Positions 41,232 to 49,921 of a DNA stretch of 64,000 nt are shown here, piece after piece. The stretch is from JAEUOS01 sp965279115. Its GTDB lineage: Bacteria > Pseudomonadota > Gammaproteobacteria > Burkholderiales > JAEUOS01. The notes under the pieces are model-generated. The model was not told the DNA's origin and made no database searches. It saw only the letters and a program-made list of their open reading frames with translations. A program made the translations under genes and the position numbers. The DNA lies in contig OZ257137.1 of the NCBI GenBank assembly GCA_965279115.1, positions 5,518,001 through 5,582,000 on the forward strand, in the 5' to 3' direction. The stretch's first letter is position 1. The number at the start of each line of letters is the position of its first letter.

Positions 41232-43250
41232 ATGGCCGCCCACCACATCGCCGGGCCCACCTGGCTCGACCGCGCCATCGGCTGGGTCTCGCCGCACCGA
41301 GGCCTCGCCCGCGAATCCGCGCGTGTCGCGCTCGGCCGTGTACGCGAATTCCAGGCCGCCAAAAGCGGCCGGCGCACCAGCGGCTGGACCTCCGCCGGCA
41401 CCAGCGCCAACGCAGAGATCGCCCCCGCGCTCACCACCCTGCGCGCCCGCTCGCGTGAGCAGATCCGCAACAACCCTTACGCGCGCATCGCCGTGGCCAA
41501 GCTCGCCACCAAGCTCGTCGGCACCGGCGTCATGCCGCGCCACACCAACACCCGCGCCGGCAACCTCTGGAAAGACTGGGCACGCGTCGCCGACTTCGAC
41601 CAGCACTTCGACGTCTACGGCCTGCAAAACCTCGCCGCCCGCGCCATGTTCGAATCCGGCGAAGCCCTCATCCGCCGCCACTTCGACAAAAACGCCGCCG
41701 GCGTCCCGCTGCGCCTCCAGGTGCTCGAGCCGGACTACCTCGACAGCAGCAAACACGGCCCCATGCCGGGCGGCAACTACGCCATCGCTGGGGTCGAAAT
41801 CAACCCCATGGGCCAGCGCGTGGCCTACCACCTCTACCGGCAGCACCCGGGCGACTCCCTGGTCATCAAGCACGCGTTCGAATCCGTGCGCGTGCCCGCC
41901 TCGGAAATCATCCACCTGTACGAAAAAGACCGCCCCGGCCAACTGCGCGGCATCCCGCGCCTGGCCACCAGCATGATGAAGCTGCGCGACCTCGACGACT
42001 ACGAAGACGCCGAGCTCGTCCGCAAGAAAATCGAAGCCTGCTTCGCCGCCTTCGTCACCACCAGCGACAACAACCGGGTCCTGGCCAACGCGCAGACCGA
42101 AACCGACTCAAGCGGCACCACCACCCGCACCGAAACCCTCGCCCCCGGCCTCATCGAATACCTGAAGCCCGGCGAGAGCATCACCTTCGGCACGCCGTCG
42201 AACAGCAGCGGCTACGGCGACTACACCAAGACCCAGCTGCACGCCATCGCGGTGGGTGCCGGCATCACCTACCAGCAACTCACCGGCGACCTCTCCACGG
42301 TGAATTTGAGCAGCATCCGCGCTGGCCTGATCGACTTCAACGAGATGCTCGACCAGCTGCAGTGGCTCACCTACATCCCGGTCGTGTGCGACCGCATCAA
42401 CGCCTGGTTCGTCGAGGCCGCCTACCTCGCCAACCTCAACCGCAGCCAGGACACCAGCGTGCTGTGGACGCCGCCCAAGCGCCGCAGCGTCGACCCGCTC
42501 AAGGACGTGCAGGCCGCCAAAGAGCGCCGCGCCGCCGGCATGGAAACCCTCTCCGCACAGATCCGCGGTGAAGGCGACGACCCGGACACCACGTTCGCCG
42601 AACTGGCCGCGGAAAACGAAAAGCTCGCCAAGCTCGGCATCGTCATCGACACCGACCCCGCCCACGAACTCGCCAAGGCCAACGCCAACGCCGAGGCCGC
42701 CGCCAGCGCCAACGACGGCAACGGCGACAACAACCCCAACGACGGCAACGGCGACAGCGGTGATGGCAGCGATGGCGGCGGATCCGGCGGCGGCGGCAAC
42801 GACCGCGGCGGCCCCGGCGCGCGAAGCCTGCAAGCCGATATCGCAAGCCTCACGCGCGATTTCTACGCCCGTGTGGACGATGTCAAGCGCGACATGGCCC
42901 AGCAGCTGGGCCGCATCAGCGCCACACCGCGCATGCCCGACGTACACATCAACATGGGCGACAACCACATCGCCGCGCCTGAAGTGCGCGTCGAGAACAA
43001 GGTCGAGCCCACGCCCATCACGGTCGAAAACCGCGTTGAGCCTACGCCCATCACCGTCGAGAATAAGGTCGAGCCCACGCCCATCACGGTCGAAAACCGC
43101 GTTAACCCCACCCCGATCAACATTCGCAACGAACAACCGCCGGCCGAAGTCAACGTGCACCTGCCGGCGCGGCAAACCACCACCACCGTCTCGCGCGACG
43201 CGCTCGGCCGCCTCACCGGCGCCACGCAAACCGAAACCGATGTCGAGTGA
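41232..43250 (+). CDS. Portal protein, lambda family, with C-terminal repeats
   Basis: 672 residues; lambda B is 533. The portal core (about 1-500): SREQIRNNPYARIAVAKLAT, RLQVLEPDYLD, VSIHLYEKDRPGQLRGIPRLA-type motif, and GAGITYQQLTGDLSTVNLSS. After about 510 comes an acidic Gly/Asn linker and a tail with four VENKVEPTPIT-type repeats. The tail is common in phage portal or decoration proteins. ATG 41232 is used. Confidence 0.9.
   Translation: MAAHHIAGPTWLDRAIGWVSPHRGLARESARVALGRVREFQAAKSGRRTSGWTSAGTSANAEIAPALTTLRARSREQIRNNPYARIAVAKLATKLVGTGVMPRHTNTRAGNLWKDWARVADFDQHFDVYGLQNLAARAMFESGEALIRRHFDKNAAGVPLRLQVLEPDYLDSSKHGPMPGGNYAIAGVEINPMGQRVAYHLYRQHPGDSLVIKHAFESVRVPASEIIHLYEKDRPGQLRGIPRLATSMMKLRDLDDYEDAELVRKKIEACFAAFVTTSDNNRVLANAQTETDSSGTTTRTETLAPGLIEYLKPGESITFGTPSNSSGYGDYTKTQLHAIAVGAGITYQQLTGDLSTVNLSSIRAGLIDFNEMLDQLQWLTYIPVVCDRINAWFVEAAYLANLNRSQDTSVLWTPPKRRSVDPLKDVQAAKERRAAGMETLSAQIRGEGDDPDTTFAELAAENEKLAKLGIVIDTDPAHELAKANANAEAAASANDGNGDNNPNDGNGDSGDGSDGGGSGGGGNDRGGPGARSLQADIASLTRDFYARVDDVKRDMAQQLGRISATPRMPDVHINMGDNHIAAPEVRVENKVEPTPITVENRVEPTPITVENKVEPTPITVENRVNPTPINIRNEQPPAEVNVHLPARQTTTTVSRDALGRLTGATQTETDVE
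42990..43121 (+). repeat. Four 33-base tandem repeats in the portal gene
   Basis: Each unit encodes VEN(K/R)VEPTPIT-type 11 residues; the last has diverged (VENRVNPTPIN). They start at 42990, 43023, 43056 and 43089. Units 1 and 3, and 2 and 4, are most alike, pointing to duplication of a 66-base pair. They may expand or contract by slippage. Confidence 0.75.
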
Positions 43251-43277
43251 ATCGTCGTTACTGGAATTGGAATAAAA

Positions 43278-43712
43278 ATGCCGAAATCCACCGCAGCATG
43301 CAACGCCATCCTGGCGCTCATCTACAACGCCACCGGGTGGGCCAATGTCGCCGACAACGCCGCCAGCTCGCCGCTGACCAACATCGCCATGGCGCTGGCC
43401 ACCGCCAGCTACACCGGTGCGAGCACGCTGGCCAGTAACGAATCCACGTACACCAACTACGCGCGCGTCAATGTGGCGCGCACCACTGGCGGGTGGTCCG
43501 CACCCTCCGCTGGCGCCACTGAGAACGCGGCAGCCGTGGAGTTCGCGCAGTGCGGCGTCACAGGTAACACCATCACCAGCGCAGCCGCCGGCAAGACCGG
43601 TGGTGGTGCCGCCGAAATCTTCCACTACGGCGACCTCAACGCGCCGATCGCGGTGAGCAATCAGATCCAGCCGCGCTTCCCGGCCGGCGCGGTCACGATC
43701 ACCGAAACCTGA
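43278..43712 (+). CDS. Gp80-like virion protein
   Basis: 144 residues. IYNATGWANVADNAASSPLT and NESTYTNYARVNVARTTGGW match a frequent phage protein annotated as tail fibre-like or Gp80. Beta-rich. Its exact place in the virion is not known. Confidence 0.7.
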   Translation: MPKSTAACNAILALIYNATGWANVADNAASSPLTNIAMALATASYTGASTLASNESTYTNYARVNVARTTGGWSAPSAGATENAAAVEFAQCGVTGNTITSAAAGKTGGGAAEIFHYGDLNAPIAVSNQIQPRFPAGAVTITET

Positions 43713-43975
43713 TGAAGATCCTGAACAACTTCCCCCCGCTGTACCAGTGCAGCGTGTGCGAGCTGCCGGTGAAAGTCACGCCGCAAGGCGAGGGTGTCGA
43801 GCCGCTGAAAGAATTTTCCTGCCCGCACACCGACGCCCCGATCTGGGCCAACCGCAAGGTCACGCTGTACGGCAAGGGCCGGCTCGAAGCCATGGGCCCC
43901 GTGCAGCGCAACGTCATCCGCATCAAGCTCACCCTGCGGCAACTGCTGTCGGCGCTCACGGGCCGGAGCGTTTGA
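43712..43975 (+). CDS. Small zinc-binding phage protein
   Basis: 87 residues. CSVC (12-15) and SCPHTDAPIWAN suggest a zinc site. Starts on the base where the Gp80-like stop ends. Function unknown. Confidence 0.6.
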   Translation: MKILNNFPPLYQCSVCELPVKVTPQGEGVEPLKEFSCPHTDAPIWANRKVTLYGKGRLEAMGPVQRNVIRIKLTLRQLLSALTGRSV

Positions 43976-43979
43976 ACGC

Positions 43980-44837
43980 ATGCTCACGCACGCAAAGCTG
44001 TTCTCGGCGGCCGACGAAGGGCGCACGCTCTCGCGGCCCTGGATCAAGAACCCGTCGGTCATCACCACCGCCGGCATCGCGGTAGACCTGTCGTTTTTCG
44101 GCCGCTACCCGGCCGCGCAGTACTTCACCGATGGCTCGCCCCTGGCCGCGCGCGCCCTGCGCCGCAGCACCGACGGCGGCCTCGATCATGGCGAAGACAA
44201 AGGCGCGGCCTACCGCAAGTACCTGTCGGGCGTCACCGTCCTGTCGGTCTCGGCCGGCGCCGTGCCGCTGCCGATGAAAATCATGGACTACCTGATGTAC
44301 TACCCATTGATCCCGATGGAAGACATCCAGGTGATGGATAACACCGTCACGCTGCCGCGCTCCACCGACGGGCGCGGCGTGCAGATCATGCTGGTCGAGC
44401 AGTTCCCGTACATCGGCGGCGGCACGCTGCAGGTGACCTACACCAACAGCGAAGGCGTGGCCGGGCGGGTATCGCCGATCGTCACCGTCAACACGCAAAC
44501 CGTGCTTGGCACGGTGGCCACGTCGGCCAGCGCCACCAATGGCTGTGCCGGCCTGTTCGTCCCGCTGGCCCAGGGCGATGGCGGTGTCCGCGCCATCGAG
44601 CAAATCGAGTTTCTGTCGGCTGACGCCGGCAACCTGGCCGCCGTGCTGGTCAAGCCGCTGGCGCCGTTCGCGAATTATGAGATCACCAACCCCTCGGAAT
44701 GGGACCTGTGGCGCCACCTCGGCATGCTGGAAGTGATCGAGGACGACGCCTATTTGTCGATGGTCTGCCAGCCCAGCGGCTCGCTGAACGGCGTGATCAT
44801 CGAAGGGCAATTACGCACCCTCTGGGTGGAGGTATAG
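43980..44837 (+). CDS. Structural protein, paralogue of the next gene
   Basis: 285 residues. VTLPRSTDGRGVQIMLVEQF and LAQGDGGVRAIEQIEFLSA match the C-terminal half of the protein at 44839. Beta-rich, no signal or membrane segment. Probably a virion component. The N terminus LTHAKLFSAADEGRTLSRPW is distinctive. Confidence 0.65.
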   Translation: MLTHAKLFSAADEGRTLSRPWIKNPSVITTAGIAVDLSFFGRYPAAQYFTDGSPLAARALRRSTDGGLDHGEDKGAAYRKYLSGVTVLSVSAGAVPLPMKIMDYLMYYPLIPMEDIQVMDNTVTLPRSTDGRGVQIMLVEQFPYIGGGTLQVTYTNSEGVAGRVSPIVTVNTQTVLGTVATSASATNGCAGLFVPLAQGDGGVRAIEQIEFLSADAGNLAAVLVKPLAPFANYEITNPSEWDLWRHLGMLEVIEDDAYLSMVCQPSGSLNGVIIEGQLRTLWVEV

Positions 44838-44838
44838 C

Positions 44839-46023
44839 ATGGGCGGATTCACCGGGCTGGACAACAGGCTCAACTCGATGTCGGCGCTGGGCAAGCGCTT
44901 CCAGGTGCTGATGTCCAAGCAGTTCAACCCGACGGCGGCGGCAGTGGCCAACGAGTGGCACAGCTACGCCCGCGGCGGTGGTTACCCGTTGGCGGATGCC
45001 ATCTTCGACGCCGGCACCAACCTGCTGTTTCAGTCGCTCACCGACCAGACCGCCAACGCCGGCAGCCTGTACCACGGCGGCGACATCGGCGCGGCGGGCG
45101 ACGACTACAAGATCCTCGAAACCTGCATGGCGCAGACCGCCGCGACCACCGTGGTCCCGCACTGGGTGCAGCTGATCGACATCCTCGGCTTCTTCCGCGT
45201 CACCACGGTCACCACCGCCACCGCGCAGAACGTCATCTGGCCGTACAACGACGGCACAGCCACCGGCGGTGGCGAGGCCACCACGTTCTCCAGCTCGTCG
45301 GGCCTGTTGGGCACCTACACCAACGACATCCAGAGCTTGAGCAAGGTGCGCTTCCGCAACAGCGGCGGCGCGCTGCCGACCGGCCTGGTGGCGGGCACGG
45401 ACTACTACACCATCCGCGTGTCGGCCACCACCAGCCGCTTCGCCACCAGCCGCGCCAACGCCATTGCCGGCACCGCCATCGCCTTCACCGACGCCGGCAC
45501 CGGCACCAACGTGATCGACGTGCGCCTCCCGCGCTATTCCGACGGCGTAGGCGTGCAGGCGATGTTCTTCAATCCATCGGCCACGGCGCTTGGCGCCGGC
45601 ACCCCCGGCCTGTCGTTGGGCTACCAGAGCGGCGCCGGCACCACCGGCCGCGCCACGCCTACCACGCCCAGCCTGCCCATCGGCAAGACGGCCGCCACCA
45701 ACTCGCACATCCTGTACACCGGCGCCACCGGTGCAGGCAAGTTCGGCCCGGCCATCCCGCTGCAGGGCGCCGACAGCGGCATCCGCAGTATCCAGACGGT
45801 CCGCAACAACGCCACCTACACCTCCGGCATGTACTGTGTGGCGCTGTTCAAGCCCCTGGGCGATCCGGTGCCGTTGCAGGTGCTCGGCCAGGCGGTCCCG
45901 TGGCGCTTCGATGGTGGTGTGCGGGTATTTGACGGCGCGGCCATCTACGCCATCGGCAAGAGCGGCGTCGCCACCCCGGCCAACTCGCTGATCGAACTGA
46001 ACCTGAACTTCGGCTGGACCTGA
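44839..46023 (+). CDS. Structural protein with inserted beta domain
   Basis: 394 residues. The middle (about 165-225) contains GLVAGTDYYTIRVSATTSRF, the repeat domain found in many phage structural proteins. The C-terminal third shares VRLPRYSDGVGVQAMF and PLQGADSGIRSIQTV with the protein at 43980. ATG 44839 is one base after the previous stop. Function unknown. Confidence 0.65.
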   Translation: MGGFTGLDNRLNSMSALGKRFQVLMSKQFNPTAAAVANEWHSYARGGGYPLADAIFDAGTNLLFQSLTDQTANAGSLYHGGDIGAAGDDYKILETCMAQTAATTVVPHWVQLIDILGFFRVTTVTTATAQNVIWPYNDGTATGGGEATTFSSSSGLLGTYTNDIQSLSKVRFRNSGGALPTGLVAGTDYYTIRVSATTSRFATSRANAIAGTAIAFTDAGTGTNVIDVRLPRYSDGVGVQAMFFNPSATALGAGTPGLSLGYQSGAGTTGRATPTTPSLPIGKTAATNSHILYTGATGAGKFGPAIPLQGADSGIRSIQTVRNNATYTSGMYCVALFKPLGDPVPLQVLGQAVPWRFDGGVRVFDGAAIYAIGKSGVATPANSLIELNLNFGWT

Positions 46024-46026
46024 TCC

Positions 46027-46788
46027 ATGCTGATGGCCAACTGCTTCGCCATCTACAACGGCAACCTGGTCGAGGGCAGCGCGCACGCCCTGCTGCCGGC
46101 GCAGTGGGACAGCTATCGCCAGTTCGAAAAGTTCATCATGCCGGACGGCGCCGCGGCCGTGCTGCAAACCGCCGCCGACCCGCCCGGGCATTACCTGCCC
46201 GCCGTCTATAGCCCGCCGATCATCGTGGGCGAAATGTCCATGCGCACCGATGCGGCCGGTGATCTGGCCGGCGATCTGTACCCCAGCCGGAACATGAGCA
46301 TCGATCTCACCGGCGCCGGCACGCTGGGCGCAGACGCCGCCCTGGCCATCGCCATGCTGTGCGCCATGACGGGCGCCGGCGAACTGGCCGCAGCGATCGA
46401 AGGTCGGCTCAACATGAGCATCGACATGGAAGGCGCCGGCGACCTGGCGGCCAGCCTGTCCGCGCTCGGCAACATGGCGATCGCGCTGTCCGGCGCCGGC
46501 GATCTGGAAGCCACCATCGCCGCCTACGGCAACATGGCCATCGACATTGTGGTCACCGGCACCGGGCTCACCACCGCCAACGTGGCAGACGCGGTCTGGG
46601 CCAAGGTCATCGAAGCGGGCTTTACAGCCGAGCAGGTCATGCGCATCCTCGCCGCCGTTGCGGCCGGCGACGGCGCCGGGCTTGAATCCGGCAACCCCAG
46701 CTTCACCGGCATCGACGGCACCACCGTGCGGGTGGCCGGCACCTACAGCGCCGGCACCAGGACCATCGGCACGCTTGAAGGTGAATAG
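46027..46788 (+). CDS. Repeat-rich structural protein
   Basis: 253 residues. Five 20-residue repeats (70-169) of the form N-M-S-I-D-L-x-G-A-G-D-L-A-A are followed by a helix (VADAVWAKVIEAGFTAEQVMRIL) and a beta end (TVRVAGTYSAGTRTIGTLEGE) of a common phage type. The last part recurs in tail or decoration proteins. Confidence 0.65.
   Translation: MLMANCFAIYNGNLVEGSAHALLPAQWDSYRQFEKFIMPDGAAAVLQTAADPPGHYLPAVYSPPIIVGEMSMRTDAAGDLAGDLYPSRNMSIDLTGAGTLGADAALAIAMLCAMTGAGELAAAIEGRLNMSIDMEGAGDLAASLSALGNMAIALSGAGDLEATIAAYGNMAIDIVVTGTGLTTANVADAVWAKVIEAGFTAEQVMRILAAVAAGDGAGLESGNPSFTGIDGTTVRVAGTYSAGTRTIGTLEGE
46234..46533 (+). repeat. Five 60-base tandem repeats
   Basis: Units begin at 46234, 46294, 46354, 46414 and 46474; each encodes 20 residues with a GAGDL-type core. 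A partial sixth unit continues to about 46565. Divergent at the base level but in strict 60-base register. Confidence 0.75.
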
Positions 46789-46790
46789 CC

Positions 46791-47015
46791 GTGGCCAACC
46801 ACGGCGACTGGTTTGCTGAATGGTTTGGCGGATGGTTTGGCGCCATCCAGCCGGCCGCGCCTGAAGAAGAAATCACCGTCAGCCGCCCGCTTACCAGCCC
46901 GCTCGCCGGCCGTAGGCGCAGCGGCAGTGTCGGCTTCAAGCCGTACCAGGAACCGCACCAGATCGTCTGGCCGCCGGCTGACGACGAAGAAGACCTGTTG
47001 ATCCTGCTCCTCTGA
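46791..47015 (+). CDS. Small acidic-ended phage protein
   Basis: 74 residues from GTG 46791. Repeats of W (DWFAEWFGGWFGAIQPAAPE) at the N terminus and a terminal PPADDEEDLLILLL. Such Trp/Phe-rich peptides occur ahead of capsid genes in related phages; no function known. Confidence 0.55.
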   Translation: MANHGDWFAEWFGGWFGAIQPAAPEEEITVSRPLTSPLAGRRRSGSVGFKPYQEPHQIVWPPADDEEDLLILLL

Positions 47016-47030
47016 GCCAGGCAACCGCAC

Positions 47031-47055
47031 GCCCGCCCGCAAGGTGGGCTTTTTT
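47031..47055 (+). terminator. Terminator-like hairpin before the capsid gene
   Basis: GCCCGCC (47031-47037) pairs with GGTGGGC (47043-47049) using one G-U, followed by six T. It lies 19 bases before the start at 47074 and overlaps the leader. Confidence 0.6.
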
Positions 47056-47073
47056 GTGCCCGAAAGGAACCCC

Positions 47074-49206
47074 ATGAAACTCGAACCCGGCACCTCCGGC
47101 GGCCCGTCCGCATCTGGCACGACCACGCGCCGCGCCATGCCGCTCGAAACGCGCCTGGCGCCGATCGGCAGCTACAGCGAAAAAGCCCGCACCGTCGATC
47201 TCGTCTGGTCCGCCGGCGGCATGGTCAAGCGCTACGACTGGGAGCGTGGCCAGTACTACATGGAGGCCCTCTCGCTTGACCCCGCGCACGTGCGCATGGG
47301 CCGCATGTCATCCGGCGCGCCGCTACTCAACAACCACAACCGCTGGCAGCTGGCCGACGTGCTCGGCGTGGTCGAGTCCGCCACCTTCACCAAAGGCGAA
47401 GCGCGCGCCACCGTGCGCTTCTCCGCCCGTGAAGAGGTCGCCCCCATCCTGCTCGACGTGCAGGCCGGCATCATCCGCAACGTCTCCGTCGGCTACGCCG
47501 TGTACCGCATCGAGCAGCTGCCGCCCTCCACGGAGTCCGAAGGCCTGCCCATCTACCGCGCCATCGACTGGGAACCCATGGAAGTGTCGCTGGTCCCCAT
47601 CGGCGCGGATCCCGGCGCCGGTGTACGCAGCGCCGACGGCAAGCCCGCCGCCCCCGATTCCCACATTCGCACGTTCCCGTGTGATTTCACCGCAGTACAA
47701 CCGCCGGCGGCTGCCGGCACCATCGCTCGAAAGGAGCCCGCAATGCTCAAGAAACAACTGTTCGAGCTGCTGACCAAGGCAGCGCCGAATCAAACCGCCG
47801 GCAAGACCGTCGATGACTTCACCGACGACGACCTGGCGCTGCGCCTCTCGGTCGCCATGGACGCGCGCGGCCCTGCCGGCACGCCCGCACCCGCGGCCAC
47901 CCCGGCGCCCGCCGTCACCGACGCCGAAGCCGTCCGCACCGCCGAGCGCGCCCGCATCGGCGAAATCAACACCCTGGCCCAGCGCCACGGCCTCGACGCC
48001 GCGTTTGTGAACAAGCACATCGACGCCGGCACCGCGCCCGACGCCGTGCGCGCCGCCGTCCTCGACGAACTCGCCGCCCGCAGCAAGTCCAACGCCCCGC
48101 AGTCCGGCCTGCCCGGCGGCCATGTGGATGTGCTGTCCGACGAAACCGTCAACCTGCGCGAGCACGTCTCCAACGCACTCATGCACCGCGCGCTGCCCGG
48201 CCAGATTAAGCTTGACGAAGGTGCCAAGCAATACCGCGGCTACACCCTCCGCGAGATGGCCCGCCTCATGCTCGAAATGCGCGGTATCAAAACCGCCGGC
48301 ATGAGCATCCAGCAGATCGCCGAGCGGACCTTCATGTCCGGCAGCGACCTGCCCAACATCCTGCTCGATGCCGCCAACAAGTCGCTCCGCCGCGCCTACG
48401 ACGCCACCCAGCGCACCTTCACCGTGTGGGCCAACGCCGCCTCCGCGCCCGACTTCAAGAACATCAACCGCACGCTGCTCTCCGGCGCGCCGTCGCTGCT
48501 CGAAGTCAAGTCCGGCGGTGAGTTCAAATACGGCTCGGTGACCGACGGCAAGGAAACCTACGCGCTGGCCACCTACGGCCGCATCATCGGCATCAACCGC
48601 CAGACCATCATCAACGATGATCTGCAGGCCTTCACCCGCCTGCCGCAGCTGTGCGCCAATGCCGCTGCCGACCTGCAGAGCGACACCGTGTACGGCATCC
48701 TCACCACCAACGCCGCCCTGGCCGATGGTGTTGCCCTGTTCAGTGTTGCCACGCACGTCAACCTCACCTCCAGCGGCACCGCCATCTCGGTGGCCTCGCT
48801 CGGCGTGGCGCGTGCGGCCCTGCGCAAGCAGACCGGGCTCGAAGGCCGCCCGATCAACCTGTCCATGAAGACCCTGCTCGTGCCGGCCGCCATCGAGACC
48901 ACCGCGCAGCAGTTCGCCAGCCAGGCCTACATCGCCGCCCAGTCCTCGAACATCAACCCGTTCGCCGGACAACTCACCGTCGTCGCCGAACCGCGCCTGG
49001 ACGCCAACAGCGCCACCGCCTGGTACGGCATCGCCGACCCGGCGCAGATCGACACCGTGGAATACGCCTTCCTCGAAGGCTCCGAGGGCGTCTATCTCGA
49101 GTCGCGCATGGGCTTCGAAGTCGACGGCATGGAACTGAAAGTCCGCCAGGACTTCGCAGCCAAAGCCCTCGACTTCCGCGGCATGTACAAGAACAACGGC
49201 GCGTAA
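47074..49206 (+). CDS. Fused prohead protease and major capsid protein
   Basis: 710 residues. The N-terminal part (about 20-210) is an U35-type protease: LNNHNRWQLADVLG gives the His and RNVSVGYAVY the Ser, with WEPMEVSLVPIGADPGAGV. A linker (about 225-300) leads to the capsid (about 330-710; LSGAPSLLEVKSGGEFKYGS, FLEGSEGVYLESRMGFEVDGM). Maturation would separate the two. ATG 47074. Confidence 0.88.
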   Translation: MKLEPGTSGGPSASGTTTRRAMPLETRLAPIGSYSEKARTVDLVWSAGGMVKRYDWERGQYYMEALSLDPAHVRMGRMSSGAPLLNNHNRWQLADVLGVVESATFTKGEARATVRFSAREEVAPILLDVQAGIIRNVSVGYAVYRIEQLPPSTESEGLPIYRAIDWEPMEVSLVPIGADPGAGVRSADGKPAAPDSHIRTFPCDFTAVQPPAAAGTIARKEPAMLKKQLFELLTKAAPNQTAGKTVDDFTDDDLALRLSVAMDARGPAGTPAPAATPAPAVTDAEAVRTAERARIGEINTLAQRHGLDAAFVNKHIDAGTAPDAVRAAVLDELAARSKSNAPQSGLPGGHVDVLSDETVNLREHVSNALMHRALPGQIKLDEGAKQYRGYTLREMARLMLEMRGIKTAGMSIQQIAERTFMSGSDLPNILLDAANKSLRRAYDATQRTFTVWANAASAPDFKNINRTLLSGAPSLLEVKSGGEFKYGSVTDGKETYALATYGRIIGINRQTIINDDLQAFTRLPQLCANAAADLQSDTVYGILTTNAALADGVALFSVATHVNLTSSGTAISVASLGVARAALRKQTGLEGRPINLSMKTLLVPAAIETTAQQFASQAYIAAQSSNINPFAGQLTVVAEPRLDANSATAWYGIADPAQIDTVEYAFLEGSEGVYLESRMGFEVDGMELKVRQDFAAKALDFRGMYKNNGA

Positions 49207-49215
49207 AGCACCACC

Positions 49216-49244
49216 TGTCGTCCCCGCGCACGCGGGGACCCAGG
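49216..49244 (+). repeat. REP-like palindrome, copy 2
   Basis: TGTCGTCCCCGCGCACGCGG and nine more bases, with CCCCGCG/CGCGGGG arms around CA. It is not in a reading frame here, ten bases after the capsid stop. Confidence 0.7.
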
Positions 49245-49293
49245 GCACACCACCGCTCCACCGCTTTGTCTCCTCCGGTGCCTCCAGCACCTT

Positions 49294-49329
49294 AACGCCG
49301 CCCGGCTCACCCCGTGGCGGCGTTTTTTT
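49294..49329 (+). terminator. Terminator before the cement gene
   Basis: AACGCCGCC (49294-49302) pairs with GGCGGCGTT (49316-49324), then seven T in all (49323-49329). The highly expressed capsid gene lies before it. Confidence 0.75.
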
Positions 49330-49364
49330 CGCCCCGCTTTCACTCTCCTCCGAAAGGAACCACC

Positions 49365-49838
49365 ATGAAAACCATCTTCACCCCGCAGCGCCTGATCCTT
49401 ATGGGTCTGGCGGTCCTGGCTGTCGCGTTGTACGCGGCCGGCCTCATTGGCGCGCAGGGCCTGGGCCTCTCCGCCCTGGCCATCGGCGCCACCAACTACG
49501 TCTCCGAAGGCGAACGCCTGGTGCTTGTAGCGCCCTACGCCGTCACCGTCGGCGGTGGCGCCAAGGTCGGCACCGCGCTCTTCGGCGTCGCCATCGACAC
49601 CGTGGCCAGCGCCGGCACCGGTGTGTTCGCCACCGAGGGCGTGTGGGACATCACCAAGACCACCACCGCCGCCTTCGCCGCCGGCGACAAGGCCTACTGG
49701 GACGACACCAACAAACGCCTCACCACCACCAGCACCAGCAACCTGCCGGTGGGCGTGGTGATTGAAGCTGCCGCCACCACCGGCACCACCGCCCGCGTGA
49801 AGCTCGCGCCGGCCTGCATCGTGGCGGCAGGGTCGTAG
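49365..49838 (+). CDS. DUF2190 capsid cement protein with N-terminal hydrophobic segment
   Basis: 157 residues. The DUF2190 region (about 40-150): ATNYVSEGERLVLVAPYAVTVG, then AGTGVFATEGVWDITKTT and PVGVVIEAAATTGTTARVKL. This protein decorates and stabilises heads. Unusually, residues 10-32 (ILMGLAVLAVALYAAGLIGA) are hydrophobic, like a signal or membrane segment. ATG 49365 follows GAAAGGAACCACC. Confidence 0.82.
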   Translation: MKTIFTPQRLILMGLAVLAVALYAAGLIGAQGLGLSALAIGATNYVSEGERLVLVAPYAVTVGGGAKVGTALFGVAIDTVASAGTGVFATEGVWDITKTTTAAFAAGDKAYWDDTNKRLTTTSTSNLPVGVVIEAAATTGTTARVKLAPACIVAAGS

Positions 49839-49921
49839 TCAGCCAGCGCAAACCGGGCGGCAGGTCCGATCTGGCACTGCCGCCCGCCACGCACCCCTAA
49901 ACATTCGCTGAGAAAAAGTCG

